Below, piece after piece: positions 52,978-64,000 of a stretch of DNA of 64,000 bases. Origin of the DNA: Mixophyes australis (Eukaryota; Chordata; Amphibia; Anura; Limnodynastidae); contig JAVHZZ010000004.1 of NCBI GenBank assembly GCA_036250195.1, positions 319,073,128 to 319,137,127 of the forward strand. The letters run 5' to 3'. Every line of letters begins with the position of its first letter. Position 1 is the first letter of the stretch. The notes under the pieces were generated by a model. The model searched no databases and was not told the origin of the DNA. It worked only from the letters and a program-made list of their open reading frames with translations. The position numbers were made by a program, and so were the translations under genes.

Positions 52978-54050
52978 GGGGGGGGGGGGGGGAGAGAACA
53001 TAAAAGGTGCCAGACAATAACTGGGGGGGAGAACATAAAAGGTGCCAGACAATAACAGGGAGGGAAAGAACATGAAAGGTGCCAAACAATAACCAGAGGG
53101 AGGGAGAACATGAAGGGTGCCAGACAATAACAGGGGGGGTAGAACATGAAAGGTGCCAGACAATAACAGGGGGGGGGGGGGAGAACATAAAAGGTGCCAG
53201 ACAATAACAGGGGGGGAAAGAACATGAAAGGTGCCAGACAAAAACAGAGGGGGGAAAACATAAAAGGTGCCAGACAATGACAGGGGGGAGAACATAAAAG
53301 GTGCCAGACAATAACAGGGGGAGGGGGAGAACATAAAAGGTGCCAGACAATAACAGGGAGGGGGAGAACATAAAAGGTACCAGACAATAACAGGGGGGGG
53401 GACATGAAAGGTGCCTGACAATAACGGGGGGGGGGGGGAGAACATGAAAGGTGCCAGACAATAACAGAGGGGGAGAACATAAAGGTGCCAGACAATAACA
53501 GGGGGGGAGAACATGAAATGTGCCTGACAATAACAAGGGGGGAGAACATGAAAGGTGCCTGACAATAACAGGGGGGGAGAGAACATGAAAGGTGCCACAC
53601 AATAACAGGGGGGGAGAACATAAAAGGTGCCAGACAATAATAGGGGGGGAGAACATAAAAGGTGCCAGACAATAACAGGGGGAGGGGAGAACATGAAAGG
53701 TGCCTGACAATAACAGGGGGGGGGGGACATGAAAGGTGCCAGACAATAACAGGGGGGAGAACATGAAAGGTGCCAGACAATAACAGGGGGGGAGAACATA
53801 AAAGGTGCCAGACAATAACAGGATGGGGGGGGAGGAAAGGTGCCAGACAATAACAGGGGGGGGGGGAAGAGGAAAGGTGCCAGACAATAACAGAGGGGGG
53901 GAGAGAACATAAATGGTGCCACACAATAACAGGGGGGGAGAGGAAAGGTGCCAGACAATAACAGGGGGGGGAGAGAGGAAAGGTGCTAGACAAAAACAGG
54001 GGGAGGGGGGGGAAGAGGAAAGGGGGGGTGGAGAGAGAAGGTGCCACACA
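52978..54050 (+). repeat. G-rich minisatellite, about 29 units of 33-42 bp
   Basis: Each unit has 'gagaacataaaaggtgccag', 'acaataacag' and a run of 6-15 G. Unit length varies mainly with the G run. On the minus strand it is open in all three frames, producing long 'CYCLAPFMFSPP'-like repetitive frames of 369, 395 and 406 codons which are not genes. Confidence 0.97.
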
Positions 54051-54062
54051 AAAAAAAGGGAT

Positions 54063-54375
54063 AATATGATTTGGGTCACTATTGTGTGCCATAATTTCAA
54101 CTGGGGGCACTATTGTGGCATAATATCAACTGGGTGCACTATTGTGGCATAATATGATTTTGGGGCACTACTGTGTGGTAAAATATGATTTTGGGGCACT
54201 ACTGTGTGGTAAAATATGATTTTGGGGCACTACTGTGTGGTAAAATATGATTTTGGGGCACTACTGTGTAGTAAAATATGATTTTGAGGCACTACTGTGT
54301 GGTGAAATATGATTTTGGGGCACTACTGTGTGGCATAATATGATTTTGGGGCACTACTGTGTGGCATAATATCAA
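54063..54375 (+). repeat. 31-bp tandem repeat, about 10 units
   Basis: 'aatatgattttggggcacta' plus 'ctgtgtggtaa' at 31-bp steps (54183, 54214 and onward). Early units read 'aatatcaactgggtgcact', the later ones are nearly uniform. Confidence 0.95.
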
Positions 54376-55677
54376 TTGTGGGCATGTACTCAGGCATGAG
54401 GGAAGGAGGAGAATGTTAATATAATGTGGGAGGTAGGCTAATAAGTTAATGGTGAAGTTTAGGTGGGGGCTAATTATATAATTAGTGCTATTTTATTTGT
54501 GGGGTAATGTGGGTTAATTTTATATTAGGGCCTAGCAATTTAAGATAGGGTGATTGGACCTTTAATTTAATGATGGGGTGGTTTGGTGGCTATTAATTGA
54601 AAGTGGGGCTGTTTGTGGAAAAAAATGTGAATATGAATTATTTAATGGCAGTGATGGTAGCGGTAAATAGGTATATTTATTAAACGTAAATGCTATTTCA
54701 TTTATTGCTGGGGTTGTTTGGAGGGAGGGAAATAGGTTTATTTATCAGCAGCAGCAGCAGCTATTTATATTAAATGTGAATACTAGTATTTTAATGTTGG
54801 GGCTGGAGGGAGGCCTAATTATAAAACATGGGTTGTACTGATTAAACACCAGGGCTGGTTGGAGTTTTCTAAATTGCATGTACCCATTTTTTTTCCAAAT
54901 AGGGCCTCCAGCATTCCAGTATCCAGACAAGCAGCAACTGAACTAAAGTCACCAGAAGCCAGAGGTGGGGAAACTAACAAGACAGGTAGGAGAGAGCAAG
55001 ACAGTCTGCTAACTGTCCTGAATTTGGTGGGGAAGTCCCGAATTTTGGTGACTGTCTCGTTTAGTGAGATTTGGGCCGACTACATGGACAGTTGGGAGGT
55101 ATGTCCAGCTTCACACTGTACTGCTTGTGAAGGCAGAGCTGCGTGCAACTAACAGTATTGCACACAGTATTGCCTGTGTATTTGTCTAACATTTGTCTAA
55201 AATGATAGCCATGTTACATAATAGGGGCTCCCTGTCTTAAATACCCCAGGCCCCCAAACGTTAATCTAGCTCTGGTTAGCAGGAGGGAGCGAATAGCCGC
55301 TCCAAGTCTCTGGATAGGACACAGCCTGCAGAGCAAGCCGAGGAGCTCTAAGTCTCACATGATTTGGTAATCTTGTGATTTCCTGCTCACGCTACAGGAA
55401 GTTCCCACCCTGATGGATGTCAGCAGCACCAGAAGCATAGAGAAGTACAGTGGGCTGGGGTTGTCATAATGTGCCTCGGGGGTGGCGTGATAAATGTAAT
55501 GTTTTATTTTAATGAATGTATCATTGCCCCATGTTGGCCACACCCACAACACAATGTGGTCACGCCTTTTTTGGTGCCGCCGAGCACCACGATTTCTTTC
55601 ATGCTGGAACTGAGTTGGTCCTGTGGACTATAAATGCCAGGGCTGATTTTTAGTACCAGTCCGGCCCTGCATACAAA

Positions 55678-57763
55678 TGAAAATACTCATGTTAGTCCAT
55701 GATTTTGTGGCTGTAATTTACACTTACATTCCAACCTACTCTAAATCAGGTCCTAAGTGGTTAGGATAATTAGAACTCATTCATTGACGGATTAATAGAA
55801 GAATAATGACATATAGCCTTTTAGTGGCATTGATTTGATATGAAAGTTTATTACATTAACCTATGGAATTCTATGGTCTAAATTTGCCAAGTTGTAAATT
55901 ATTAAACATGATTTTATTTTAATCCCAAAAAATACCTGTAGATAGCTAAATAGTATTGTGACAATTACTATATGCTAAGTCAATATCCAGAGACTGATAA
56001 TATATATACCTTGCATATTCATCAATAGCCATTGAAAATAACAGTGGATTGAAATATCCATTATAGATTTCCCCCTATGTGCACAGAAAGGGGAAGAACT
56101 TTGAAGGAATACAAATGAATGTCCTGGTTCTTAATTGTTATTAGTCTTTGTAATTTTTTTTCCTTTTAAGTATTTTTTATTATGTTTTCAATGTTTATTC
56201 AATTTTGGGATTTTAATAATCACTGATGAGTATTAATATATGGTGGCATCCTATGAAATAAGTGAATTGGATGTGCTTCTTATATTGGATGTGGTTTGAT
56301 ACAACATACTTGCCCACTTTTAAACCTTCCCTCCGGGAGGGGGGTCATGTGATAAGTGTGTGAGGGTGGTGGCCCCGTCCATGCTATGAAATGCCGAAAT
56401 TCACAGCATTGCACTTGATTATGCAAAATTGCGCCATCAAGCCCCGCCTCCACCACAATCCTGGAGGATGCATACTATTCCAGTGGATTGTAAGCCATTG
56501 GAAAATCATGTGATTTTGACCTCATCTGCACTATGTAAGGCAGGGAACTTTGAAAGGAGTTATTGAGAGCAGATGAGTTTGGTGCAATTTTTTCTTGTGC
56601 TATAAAATGATTACTGGAAATTGTACTGTCTATTTGTACAGGTTTGTTACTTTTTTATCGGTTTCTAAATTTTATTTGTCTGTTTCTACATTTTAGTGGT
56701 CACTGTGTTTTTTTATTTCATTGTTGCTTGTGGTATTTGTGTGTAAGTATGCTTGTTAGTGTTAGTGTTGTCTTTCTTTATTTTTCTGTACTTTGTGTAT
56801 TAGCTTTATAATTATGGCCAGTGGAAGGAGAGGGGATGAGGTCAGGTATAGTGGTGAGGTTCCCTCAGTGCAAAAGTTAGGAGAGAAGGGTGGAGAGGAG
56901 GCAGGGGCACAGGGGAGTAAGCAGGCAGTGAAGACAAAAATCTGGCAGAAATGTCAGGTTGCGTCATGATGAGAATTGTGCGCACATTGATGCAATTAAA
57001 CTCTGTTATGTGTGGATTCTGGGCAGCCTAGCTGCCAAAACATTGATTGCCATTATAAAGACATTTGTGGACAGGGGTGTGTACAGCTGTTAATGCTGTT
57101 GAGCCTCTTAAAAGAAGTGGAGAGAATCGCAGGAAGCTCTTTTGGATATATAAAGGAGGGTGAAGCAGAAGGTTGCTGAGGAGAAGATAGAAGGTGGTTT
57201 AATATGCCTTTTATGAGATGGAGGTCAAGCAGCTGCTCCCAACATAATGTATTGAAGGAGTTAATGTTCAGTCAATGCCTCTCTCCGAACAGCAGTCTGC
57301 CAAGTAAAAGAGATTATACACCCTTAAAACCATGTTTAACACTATTTGTAATTTTTGCATAGTCCAAACTAGATAGCCTATTTTTAAAAACATGCAAACC
57401 TGATAAGACATGAACTTGTGCAAATATATTTTTCATTCTTGATAAAGAAATCAATATCTTTTCATATGGTTCAATCCACAACTTCTTCAAAATGTCAGGA
57501 GGCCCCCACCGTTCTCACATCACGCTGCTGTATTACTATTATTGAACTTTAAGGACCTTCACATCGGTATGTTCCACCAGCTGCCCAGCATAATACTGCC
57601 CAACAGGAGCTAGAGGAGTAGAGGTAGCCAGAGCCAGAAATAATACTGCTTTTGGTTAAAAGCCTTCTTTGCAGCCAGCACAAGAGGAAGACAGGAACAA
57701 GAGCAGCCTGCAGAAGAAGCATCAAGGCCTGCCGAAACACCCTCTCAACCAGACATGACTATA
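55678..57763. other. Unassigned DNA
   Basis: About 2 kb. A short frame from 56816 starts 'MASGRRGDEVRYSGE' and runs ~50 codons into two stops, possibly a relic of an element's first ORF, but no family is recognised. Nothing else. Confidence 0.35.
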
Positions 57764-57895
57764 TGCAGTGGTCGAAGTGGGTATATCATAGTCTTACTTC
57801 TCCTACTGCTTTGATTGTAAAAACAATCAAATTCCATTAACTTATATTTTCCACATAACCACTTCTGAATTTCAATACCGCCACTTCTAAGGTTA
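57764..57895. mobile_element. MITE family B, copy 2
   Basis: 'cagtggtcgaagtgggtata', 'cttctcctactgctttgatt' and 'caataccgccacttctaa' are shared, as reverse complement, with 51035-51130. Ends 'gaagtgggtat' and 'ataccgccacttc' are inverted. 132 bp, non-coding. Confidence 0.7.
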
Positions 57896-58285
57896 CAGTT
57901 ACAATTTATGGACAGACCTGTTAGGAACCCCTCCAGCCAGTACAGCAAAACCCAGAGTCTGCTCCGAAAGTCTGGTGTTCACTGTTGCCCCTAGTGGTGG
58001 GGACAGACTTGGCTGCAGACAAACAGAGGTCGTGAGATGTGCACTGGCTGGGGAGAACCCAGTAATAGAGTTACTGAGGCCGTAGAGTAGGAAGTGCAGG
58101 AGGGAGTTCGGTGAGACACCGAGTGGATGGTGTCAAGACTGATATATCAGTCGTGGCCACTGGAATAAATAAGGAACAGTTGATAGAGAAGTCCCCTGAT
58201 CCACAACGACTTCTGTACCGGTGCTTGTCTGGAAAGGAACGGAACTTGCAGAGATAGGTAAAGATGATGAAACTGAACGTAGGCA

Positions 58286-58600
58286 GTAGCCAAGGGTAAC
58301 TACAGCCCACAGTACAGTTGAGAATGCGGAGATTTTAGGGAAATAGTTCTTAGGCGGTTGTCAGGGGTAACTGAAACTCACAGTACCTGTAAGAGTCCGG
58401 AGATTTTAGGGGTAACAGTTCTTAGGCAGTTGCCAGGGGTAACTACAACCCACAGTACTGGCGAGAGTCCAAAGATTTGAGAGAAACAGTTCTTAGGCGG
58501 TTGCCAGTGGTAACTACAACCCACAGTACTGGTGAGAGTCTGGAGATTGGAGGGAAACAGTTCCTTGGCGGTTGCCAGGGGTAACTACAATTATAGGCAC
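58286..58600. repeat. 72-bp tandem repeat inside the LTR
   Basis: 'ggtaactacaacccacagta' type units near 58294, 58365, 58437, 58509 and 58580, about 72 bp apart, each followed by a 'cagttcttaggcggttgcca' block. Confidence 0.92.
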
Positions 58601-58927
58601 ATGGTGATATATGTAAACAGTCAATAGTACCTGTGTCAAGGTTGAGTCTAGAGCCAAAGTAAGATTGTTGAAATCTGAACACAGAGATGCTGCAGGGGCT
58701 GCTTCTCCGTATTAGGTTAGGATGAGCAGAGGAGCTGCAGCTCACGCCAGAGCCATGCCTGGGAGCACGACTTTACCGGGGTCCAGGAGATAGCTTACTG
58801 GAACTGGTGAGTAGATAGTAGAATCATCAGGAACAGAATCAGGTCTGGTACACAGGATATCAACACAGGAGAAGAGTCAAAGCAGGGCCGAGTCGGTACA
58901 CAGGGAAATCCAATGAAGAGTAGTAAG

Positions 58928-59206
58928 CAGAGCCGGATTTAGACATCATGGGGCCCTAGGCAAGATACTGGTTTGGGGCCCCCTCCCTGAAAAAATCCAT
59001 AGCACTATAGTTTTTTAGCATAACATATACCCCTATTCAGGGGCTGGCTGGCAGACTTTAGCCCGGGGGGGCAAGCATATAGCACTGGCCCATAAGTAGT
59101 GGCCCATTTTTAAAGGGTGGTCTCACCGCCGGCCCTGGTAGGGCCCTCTGGGGACCGCTGGGCCCTAGGCAATTGCCTAGATTGCATAGTGGTAAATCCG
59201 GCCCTG
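58928..59206. mobile_element. hAT MITE with perfect 8-bp TSD, nested in LTR
   Basis: Termini 'cagagccggatttagac' and the complement of 'cagggccggatttacca' lie between perfect gtagtaag repeats (58920-58927 and 59207-59214). 279 bp, non-coding, with 'ggggccctaggcaa' and 'gggccctaggcaattgccta' inside. Confidence 0.92.
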
Positions 59207-59491
59207 GTAGTAAGGAACGGAAACGGTCTGGTACACGGGAATTCACTACACCGACAGGAAGCAACAGGAGCAGGTAACAGGGTAAACACAAGGGAGCAGA
59301 ACACTAAGGTAAACTTATTACCGGCAATCCTGCAGAGGATTAGCTGGCTATTTAAGGAGAGCAGAACCAATAGGCTGCAGGTGATAATGAGGAAGCCAGG
59401 TGAGTGAGCTAGGAGAAACAGGCTGGCCAGGTGAGGCATAATATAGAAATGACAGCAAGAATTGAGGGCAGATTCTGACAGAGAACAGACC

Positions 59492-59680
59492 TAACTAAAA
59501 CCTATCTAATCTATCTAGCCAATCTATCTGCTTATCTTATGTACCTAAACTAATCTATATAATCTATCTAAGAACTAAACTAACTACCTATCTAAACACC
59601 CAGTGGCTATCTAACTTACCTAACTACCTAGCTACCTATTCCTATCTATCTATCTATCTATCTACATATCTAGTTACTAT
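59492..59680. repeat. Degenerate (CTAT)n tetranucleotide tract
   Basis: 'ctaactaaaacctatctaat' passing to a pure (CTAT)n run near 59641-59662. Confidence 0.9.
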
Positions 59681-60699
59681 GACAGAGAGCCCGGCGAGTC
59701 ATAACAAGATGAAGATCATATATTCACAGCGTAAGCCAATACATGCACAAGGACTTGGAGGTTAAAAACCCTATAAAGGTCTCACAAACAGGAGCTCAAA
59801 TGTTCTCTGCCGTATAGACTGCAGCCTAATACAAATGACCACTGCTATAAACAATTTTACATCTATAATAAATCAATAGGGCTTTTTCTTGCTTCAAAGG
59901 GTTATTGCCAGCGAAAATCCTGCTATTGCTGGCAGTAACCCCAGCTGGCGAAAAGATTACCTGTGCATAGGGAAGCCTATTTAACAATTATTTCAGTGTT
60001 AGAAAATAGAAATACGAAAACTAGAATGTAAATGGTGCTATCACACAGTCCTGAACAAATTCCACATCCTATATGGTACCAACATTTCTTTCTGTAAGAC
60101 AGTTTCTTCTAAAAAAAATAAAAACTTTGTAGGTTGCGTTTCCTGTTTTTATAAAATTTGTGTACTAGTAACCTTCCAAAAGTACACAAAACCTTGATTT
60201 TCATAAACCGCAGCTTGATATAACCCTCCCACCCTTTCCCAGACTCCTATATCATGGAAAATCCTGTGTGTGGTGATAACCTTAATGATATCCAGGAAGC
60301 ATTCTTGTGTTATATGTGCTTATGGTGGAATTAACCAGAATTGGATATTGGAGCACAAAAATCCTCATTGTTTAATTGCACAAAGTTAATATTATAATAA
60401 TATTTGTATCTATGATTTTTTTCTGTAAATGTGTTATTGTTATAGTTTTCAAATGTGGAAAAATAAGACATTTAATGGTCCAGTGCATAAAACTGGGACT
60501 TCTAGAGCCAGCTATCAAATTTGTATAGTCCTGGTAGTTTTCAGTTCTCATGGTCTATGCTTCAGAGAAGGAATTCAGCAAACAAACAAGGTCCAAATAA
60601 CAAGCCAAGGGTCTCTGATGGCCATTTAGGTTAAGTGGCTGAGTTCTTGACAGCTGAAAAGATCTGAACTGACTTGAGGGGAACACAGGTTTGAGAAGA
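59681..60699. other. Unassigned DNA
   Basis: A plus-strand 66-codon frame at 60429-60629 has no recognisable motif. No other features. Confidence 0.4.
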
Positions 60700-62045
60700 G
60701 AGCAGTGAAACATGTTTGGAATTCTCAGAGAATGAGGAAGCTTAGCCTGAAGGCCACAGGATTGACTTGTTTGATGATGGAGAAGAGCTCAATAAACTTA
60801 GGCTCGAGTTTTCTACAGGGCAGTCTGAACTTAATGATACGAGTGGAGAGCCAGACCTTCTGAACTACTTTGAAGGAACAAGCTCTGCAGTGATGATCAG
60901 CAAACATTTTTGAATGAAACAAGGCCCACATCAAGGCAGACTGAACTTTTTTCCAGATGAGCTTGATACTAGAGGTTGTAGAGTGTATTTTTGGGAGACC
61001 AGAAGAGTTAAGGAAAGAGTTAAGGGGGCGATCTAGGGTGAAAACCAAAATTACAATAAAACTGAGATGTGCGAGTGAAGGAATGACATGAATTATTGTA
61101 TGTAAATTCCACCCACAGTAAAAAAGATGACCAGTTATTGTGGAATTAAGAGGTGTACAACTATAGAAAATGTTCCAGTGACTGATTAACCCTCTCTGTT
61201 TGTCCGTTCGACTGTGGATGGTATGCGGATGAAAGACTGATGTTAATCCCGAGGAGTGTACAAAAAGATTTCCAAAATTGTGCAGCACAATTGTGCAACA
61301 AATTGAGAGCCATGATCAGAGACAATGTCTGTAGGAACGCCATGGAGCTGAAAGAACAAAGAGTGATGCTAGACTCTGTGCACTGGGAAGTCTAGTCAAA
61401 GGAATAAAATGGGACATTTTACAGAATCAGTCGACAACCACTCATATAGTGTTATGCCCTGCGGAACATGGAAGGTCTACAATGAAATCCATAGACAAGA
61501 GCATCCAAGGTTTCAAAGGAATAGACAGTGGCATAAGCTGACCTGAAGGGCAGTTCCTGGGATTCTTGTTTTTTTTGCACAGGACAGAGCAAAATTCTTG
61601 ACGTCTAAAAACAAGGAAGGCCACCACACCAAACGTGAATAAATCTCCACTGTCTTGGAGATACCAGGATGTCCGGTGGTCTTGCTCTAATGGACTTTAG
61701 AGAGAACTGCTTTTCTTAGGTGGACTGGAGCAAAGAGGAGATTTACCGGAGTCTATGCGGGAGCCAACGTTTGAAGTCTACGACGAGTTACACACAAATC
61801 TTGGGTTAATCCAGCATGAATAGCAGAAGCTGCAATAATAGGCAGTGGTTCAGCAGCAGGTACATGATGCAAAACAAAACTTCTAGATAATGCATCTGCC
61901 TTGACATTCTTAGACCCAGGTCTGTAAGTAATAATGAAATCAAAATGGGTAAAAAAGAGTGCCCACCGGGCTTGTCTGGAACTCAACCCTTTCATGGACT
62001 CTATATATTGGAGGCTTTTGTGATCGGTGATAACTGAAGTGACAT
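60700..62045 (-). mobile_element. Ty3/Gypsy pol fragment (RNase H end to integrase C-terminus)
   Basis: On the minus strand, right to left: RNase H end 'HFDFIITYRPGSKNVKADAL' (about 61890-61950), a zinc-binding region with 'GHPGISKT' and 'VKNFALSCAKKT'-like text, 'FIVDLP' (near 61470), '[15 protein letters not shown]' (about 61300-61340), '[18 protein letters not shown]' (about 61170-61220) carrying the last catalytic E, and an integrase tail 'LPCRKLEPKFIELFSIIKQV' (about 60760-60820). Frameshifts and stops throughout. Domain order is complete here, unlike in the copy at 26640. No LTR adjoins it. Confidence 0.88.
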
Positions 62046-62870
62046 GAATGGCTCCTATTCACAAAGAAGGAAAAAAGAAAAGAAAATGTGTGTGCAAGAA
62101 GCCCTTCATGTTATACAAATTTCTCACATGTATTACATGCATTTCTGCTTTACTGATATATATTAAAAATAAAATATAAAAAGATTTCTATTCTCAGATC
62201 TGCAATCCAATTGGCTAGCGAAATATTAAAGAGGAAATATGAACATTAAAGTCCAAAGGATAACTGTTAAAATAGCAGCCAATAGCTGCCAAGCCACGTC
62301 ACTGCTCATTATATGTAATTAATAATATGTAATTAACTGATAAACCTTTTGCTGTTTATTTATCACATTTGTATTAAGTGTCTGTAATTTATTATAATAT
62401 TGTCAATGACCATTTAATAAAAATACTTTAAATAGTGTGTGCTATGTCTGATTAATTCACAGGGATGGTTTCTCTTATAAAGCCCATTCCCCACAGTTAA
62501 ATTATCCTTATTTAAACTTAGATTTTATTGGTAAATATATAATCTCAATGCTGCTATGACATGCAGACAAAACATTGTTGGCATGCAGCATTTGTGGTCA
62601 CCTTTCTGATGCAGACAAACTGCAGCAATCAGCTGCTTTGGTTACTACCTCCTGATACACATTAGCCTCATTACATATTGATTACCCTTGGTATTTGTTC
62701 ACAATGGATGAATGAACTGCTTTAAGATTCTATCCATGTTATTTATATTCCAGAAATAAACACACATTCTGAATTAGACACTCATTCACTCATTACTGGT
62801 ACGAGCGACGTTATTCTGACCAAATTTCCTGATCAGACAGCAAGATTATTAATAATTATGAAAGAGTGGA
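62046..62870. other. Unassigned AT-rich DNA
   Basis: No genes or known repeats seen. Confidence 0.4.
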
Positions 62871-63230
62871 ATAGCAAATGCGGCGTCTTGCCGACGCACG
62901 TTTTGCTAGTAGCTTTATCAAGACCAACTGAAAGGTAGTGATTAAAAGCTTTATATAGTGTTAGGACACACCCCCTTCATTACTATTCACCCCAACTTGG
63001 ATACATTTACTAGCAACTGTCTGCCCATTGGTTCATATAGAACTGTCTATCACAAGAGCTCTGTCTTCCTCTGGTGACGTTCCAGTTGGGGCGTGTTAAT
63101 TAGACAGACTGTCGATTCAGCTTGTTAGATATTATGTCCCGCCTTCTAATCTATTATCATTGGACAAGATCCCTTTGTTTACATTCTAGCTATGTGTATG
63201 TTGGGATTAAATCATGGAAAACAAAAAGGC
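62871..63230 (-). other. Possible retroelement terminus with hammerhead-like motif
   Basis: On the minus strand near 62881-62925 the text 'cttgataaagctactagcaa' and 'aacgtgcgtc' is followed by a gcgtc/gacgc hairpin. The order (CTGATGA-like, short stem, GAAAC-like, stem) resembles a decayed type I hammerhead ribozyme, as found at ends of Penelope-like elements. The core has several changes. Adjacent DNA to 63230 is unassigned. Confidence 0.3.
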
Positions 63231-63325
63231 ACACAAACCCATAAATATAACCCATTAATGATAGAATATATATATTTACAATATAAAGATTATTATCATA
63301 CTCAGAATAGTAAATTATGTAATTC

Positions 63326-63425
63326 CATAAACAGTGAACATTAATCAGGACATTAGTGTTAAGGGGATTATATTAATCCATATACAGTGAACATTAATCG
63401 GGATGTTAGTGTTAAGGAGATTAAA
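63326..63425 (+). repeat. Two-copy repeat of about 50 bp
   Basis: 'acagtgaacattaatcagga' at about 63331 and 'acagtgaacattaatcggga' at about 63382, each followed by a 'ttagtgttaagg.gatta' block. Confidence 0.85.
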
Positions 63426-63499
63426 TGAGGTGAGTGATAAAAATTTCATTTGATTGATTATAACCATAAATAAAGCTTTAAATATATAATAATAAATAT

Positions 63500-63840
63500 A
63501 TGACTAATATTCTGAGTGTGATTGTGTACAATGAACAAATAGGAATGATGACATAAATCTTGCCAGAATTTGTGAGTGAATGTGATGATACTGTGAATAA
63601 TAAATATATAACTGATGCACCAGACGTGAAAGTGACATGTCAACAAACAAATAAGATGACATGAATGTACAACATAAACTGTTGAAGTTAGTGACATAAA
63701 TCATGCCAAAATTTGTGAGTGTATAAATAATTGCTGTGGAAGATAAGTATATAACTGATTATCCAGAGGTAAGTATAACAAATAAACAAGTGAGTACAAT
63801 GACATGAAAGCATGTCAAAATGTGTGAAGATAACCAAAAA
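63500..63840 (+). repeat. Degenerate long-period tandem repeat
   Basis: 'atgacataaatcttgccaga' (63548), 'gtgacataaatcatgccaaa' (63691) and 'atgacatgaaagcatgtcaa' (63799), each followed by 'tttgtgag'-like text. 'atataactgat' and 'ccaga.gt' blocks recur between them. Spacing is 143 and about 108 bp. The minus-strand frames here are by-products. Confidence 0.65.
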
Positions 63841-64000
63841 AGTGAAACAGAAAATACATAGTGATGGAAAGGAACAAATTGCTCTGCTAGTTAGTTGAAT
63901 AGACATAATATAATTTTTGTCCTCAGTAGTGATCTTATAGACTTCTTCATAGGAATGCCATAAAATTATTATTGTCATTTAGACCATATGGTGATAAACT
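63841..64000. other. Unassigned window edge
   Basis: AT-rich, nothing recognised. Confidence 0.4.

Larger units (their letters stand above)
52766..55669. mobile_element. Non-autonomous hAT element with two minisatellites (2.9 kb)
   Basis: Perfect 8-bp duplication catacaaa at 52758-52765 and 55670-55677. Termini 'cagggccggactggcc' and the complement 'ccagtccggccctg' are inverted. The body contains a 5' unique part with a 'cagtgcacta..cgtgcactg' hairpin (about 52840-52880), a G-rich minisatellite (52978-54050), a 31-bp array (54063-54375) and about 1.3 kb of unique DNA. No transposase motif, so mobilisation would need a transposase supplied in trans. Confidence 0.93.
57919..59487. mobile_element. 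Solo LTR with internal 72-bp repeats and a nested MITE
   Basis: Starts 'tgttaggaacccctccagcc', like the LTR at 35152, and ends 'ctgacagagaaca' between gacc repeats (57915-57918 and 59488-59491). A 5-bp duplication agacc is possible if the end is shifted by one. About 1.57 kb long including a 72-bp tandem array and a 279-bp hAT MITE with its 8-bp duplication. Frames inside are chance. Confidence 0.75.

Noticed and set aside
52849..54110. Three long overlapping minus-strand frames (369, 395, 406 codons) of Cys/Pro/Phe-rich repeats
   Set aside because: They follow the G-rich minisatellite in all three frames at once, as expected from a stop-free repeat unit, and have no non-repetitive domain.
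56816..56970. Short frame starting MASGRRGDEV
   Set aside because: Ends in two stops after about 50 codons and matches no family I recognise; kept only as a note in the unassigned region.

Overview
This window looks like repeat-dense, AT-rich non-coding DNA from a vertebrate with a large genome, most probably an anuran amphibian. The inference rests on the repeat types: many L2/CR1-like LINE tails ending in (TAA)n/(ATT)n, a DIRS-type reverse transcriptase remnant, Ty3/Gypsy fragments and solo LTRs, and very many hAT, Harbinger-like and foldback DNA elements. I found no convincing host protein-coding exon, tRNA, rRNA or CRISPR array. The only long intact reading frame is a transposase.

The centrepiece is a hAT (Ac-like) DNA transposon at 39875-46126. 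It has TAGAGATGG termini, a perfect 8-bp target duplication (gttctatg) and an uninterrupted 997-codon ORF (42350-45343) with a BED zinc finger, the D, D and probable E catalytic residues, and the C-terminal hAT dimerisation motif. Between a TATA-like box and the start codon lies an array of 21 copies of an exactly 100-bp unit, with no ATG in the sense strand across the whole leader. A second, two-copy 100-bp repeat sits after the stop codon. Two smaller relatives (9557-11479 and 23587-25997, both on the minus strand, each with an 8-bp duplication) are internally deleted in complementary ways: one keeps the C-terminal and one the N-terminal part of a similar transposase. All three share two back-to-back hairpins just inside the 5' terminus whose sequences differ but whose architecture matches.

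Layout: 1-9556 is mostly old unassigned DNA with LINE tails, a dispersed repeat, a 1.87-kb-spaced duplication, a short MITE and two foldbacks. 9557-13920 holds hAT copy 1, a foldback with a telomere-like core and another dispersed repeat. 15484-22560 has an L2-like LINE (minus), a solo LTR, a GC-rich hAT MITE, a LINE tail and a Harbinger-like MITE. 23587-25997 is hAT copy 2. 26640-32240 is a broken Gypsy element (minus) split by a long inverted repeat and by a solo LTR. 32280-34700 has an L2-like LINE (plus) and a DIRS RT remnant (minus). 35137-37196 has a foldback carrying a nested solo LTR, then a hAT MITE. 39131-46150 is a LINE 3' end into which the intact hAT inserted. 47190-51190 contains more LINE tails and MITEs. 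52766-55669 is a non-autonomous hAT built largely of two minisatellites. 57764-62045 has a MITE, a solo LTR with a MITE nested inside it, and a second Gypsy pol fragment (minus). The last 2 kb is AT-rich with degenerate repeats.

Because many insertions keep their target duplications and are nested, their relative order can be read directly. All family calls are from reading motifs by eye; no database search was run.
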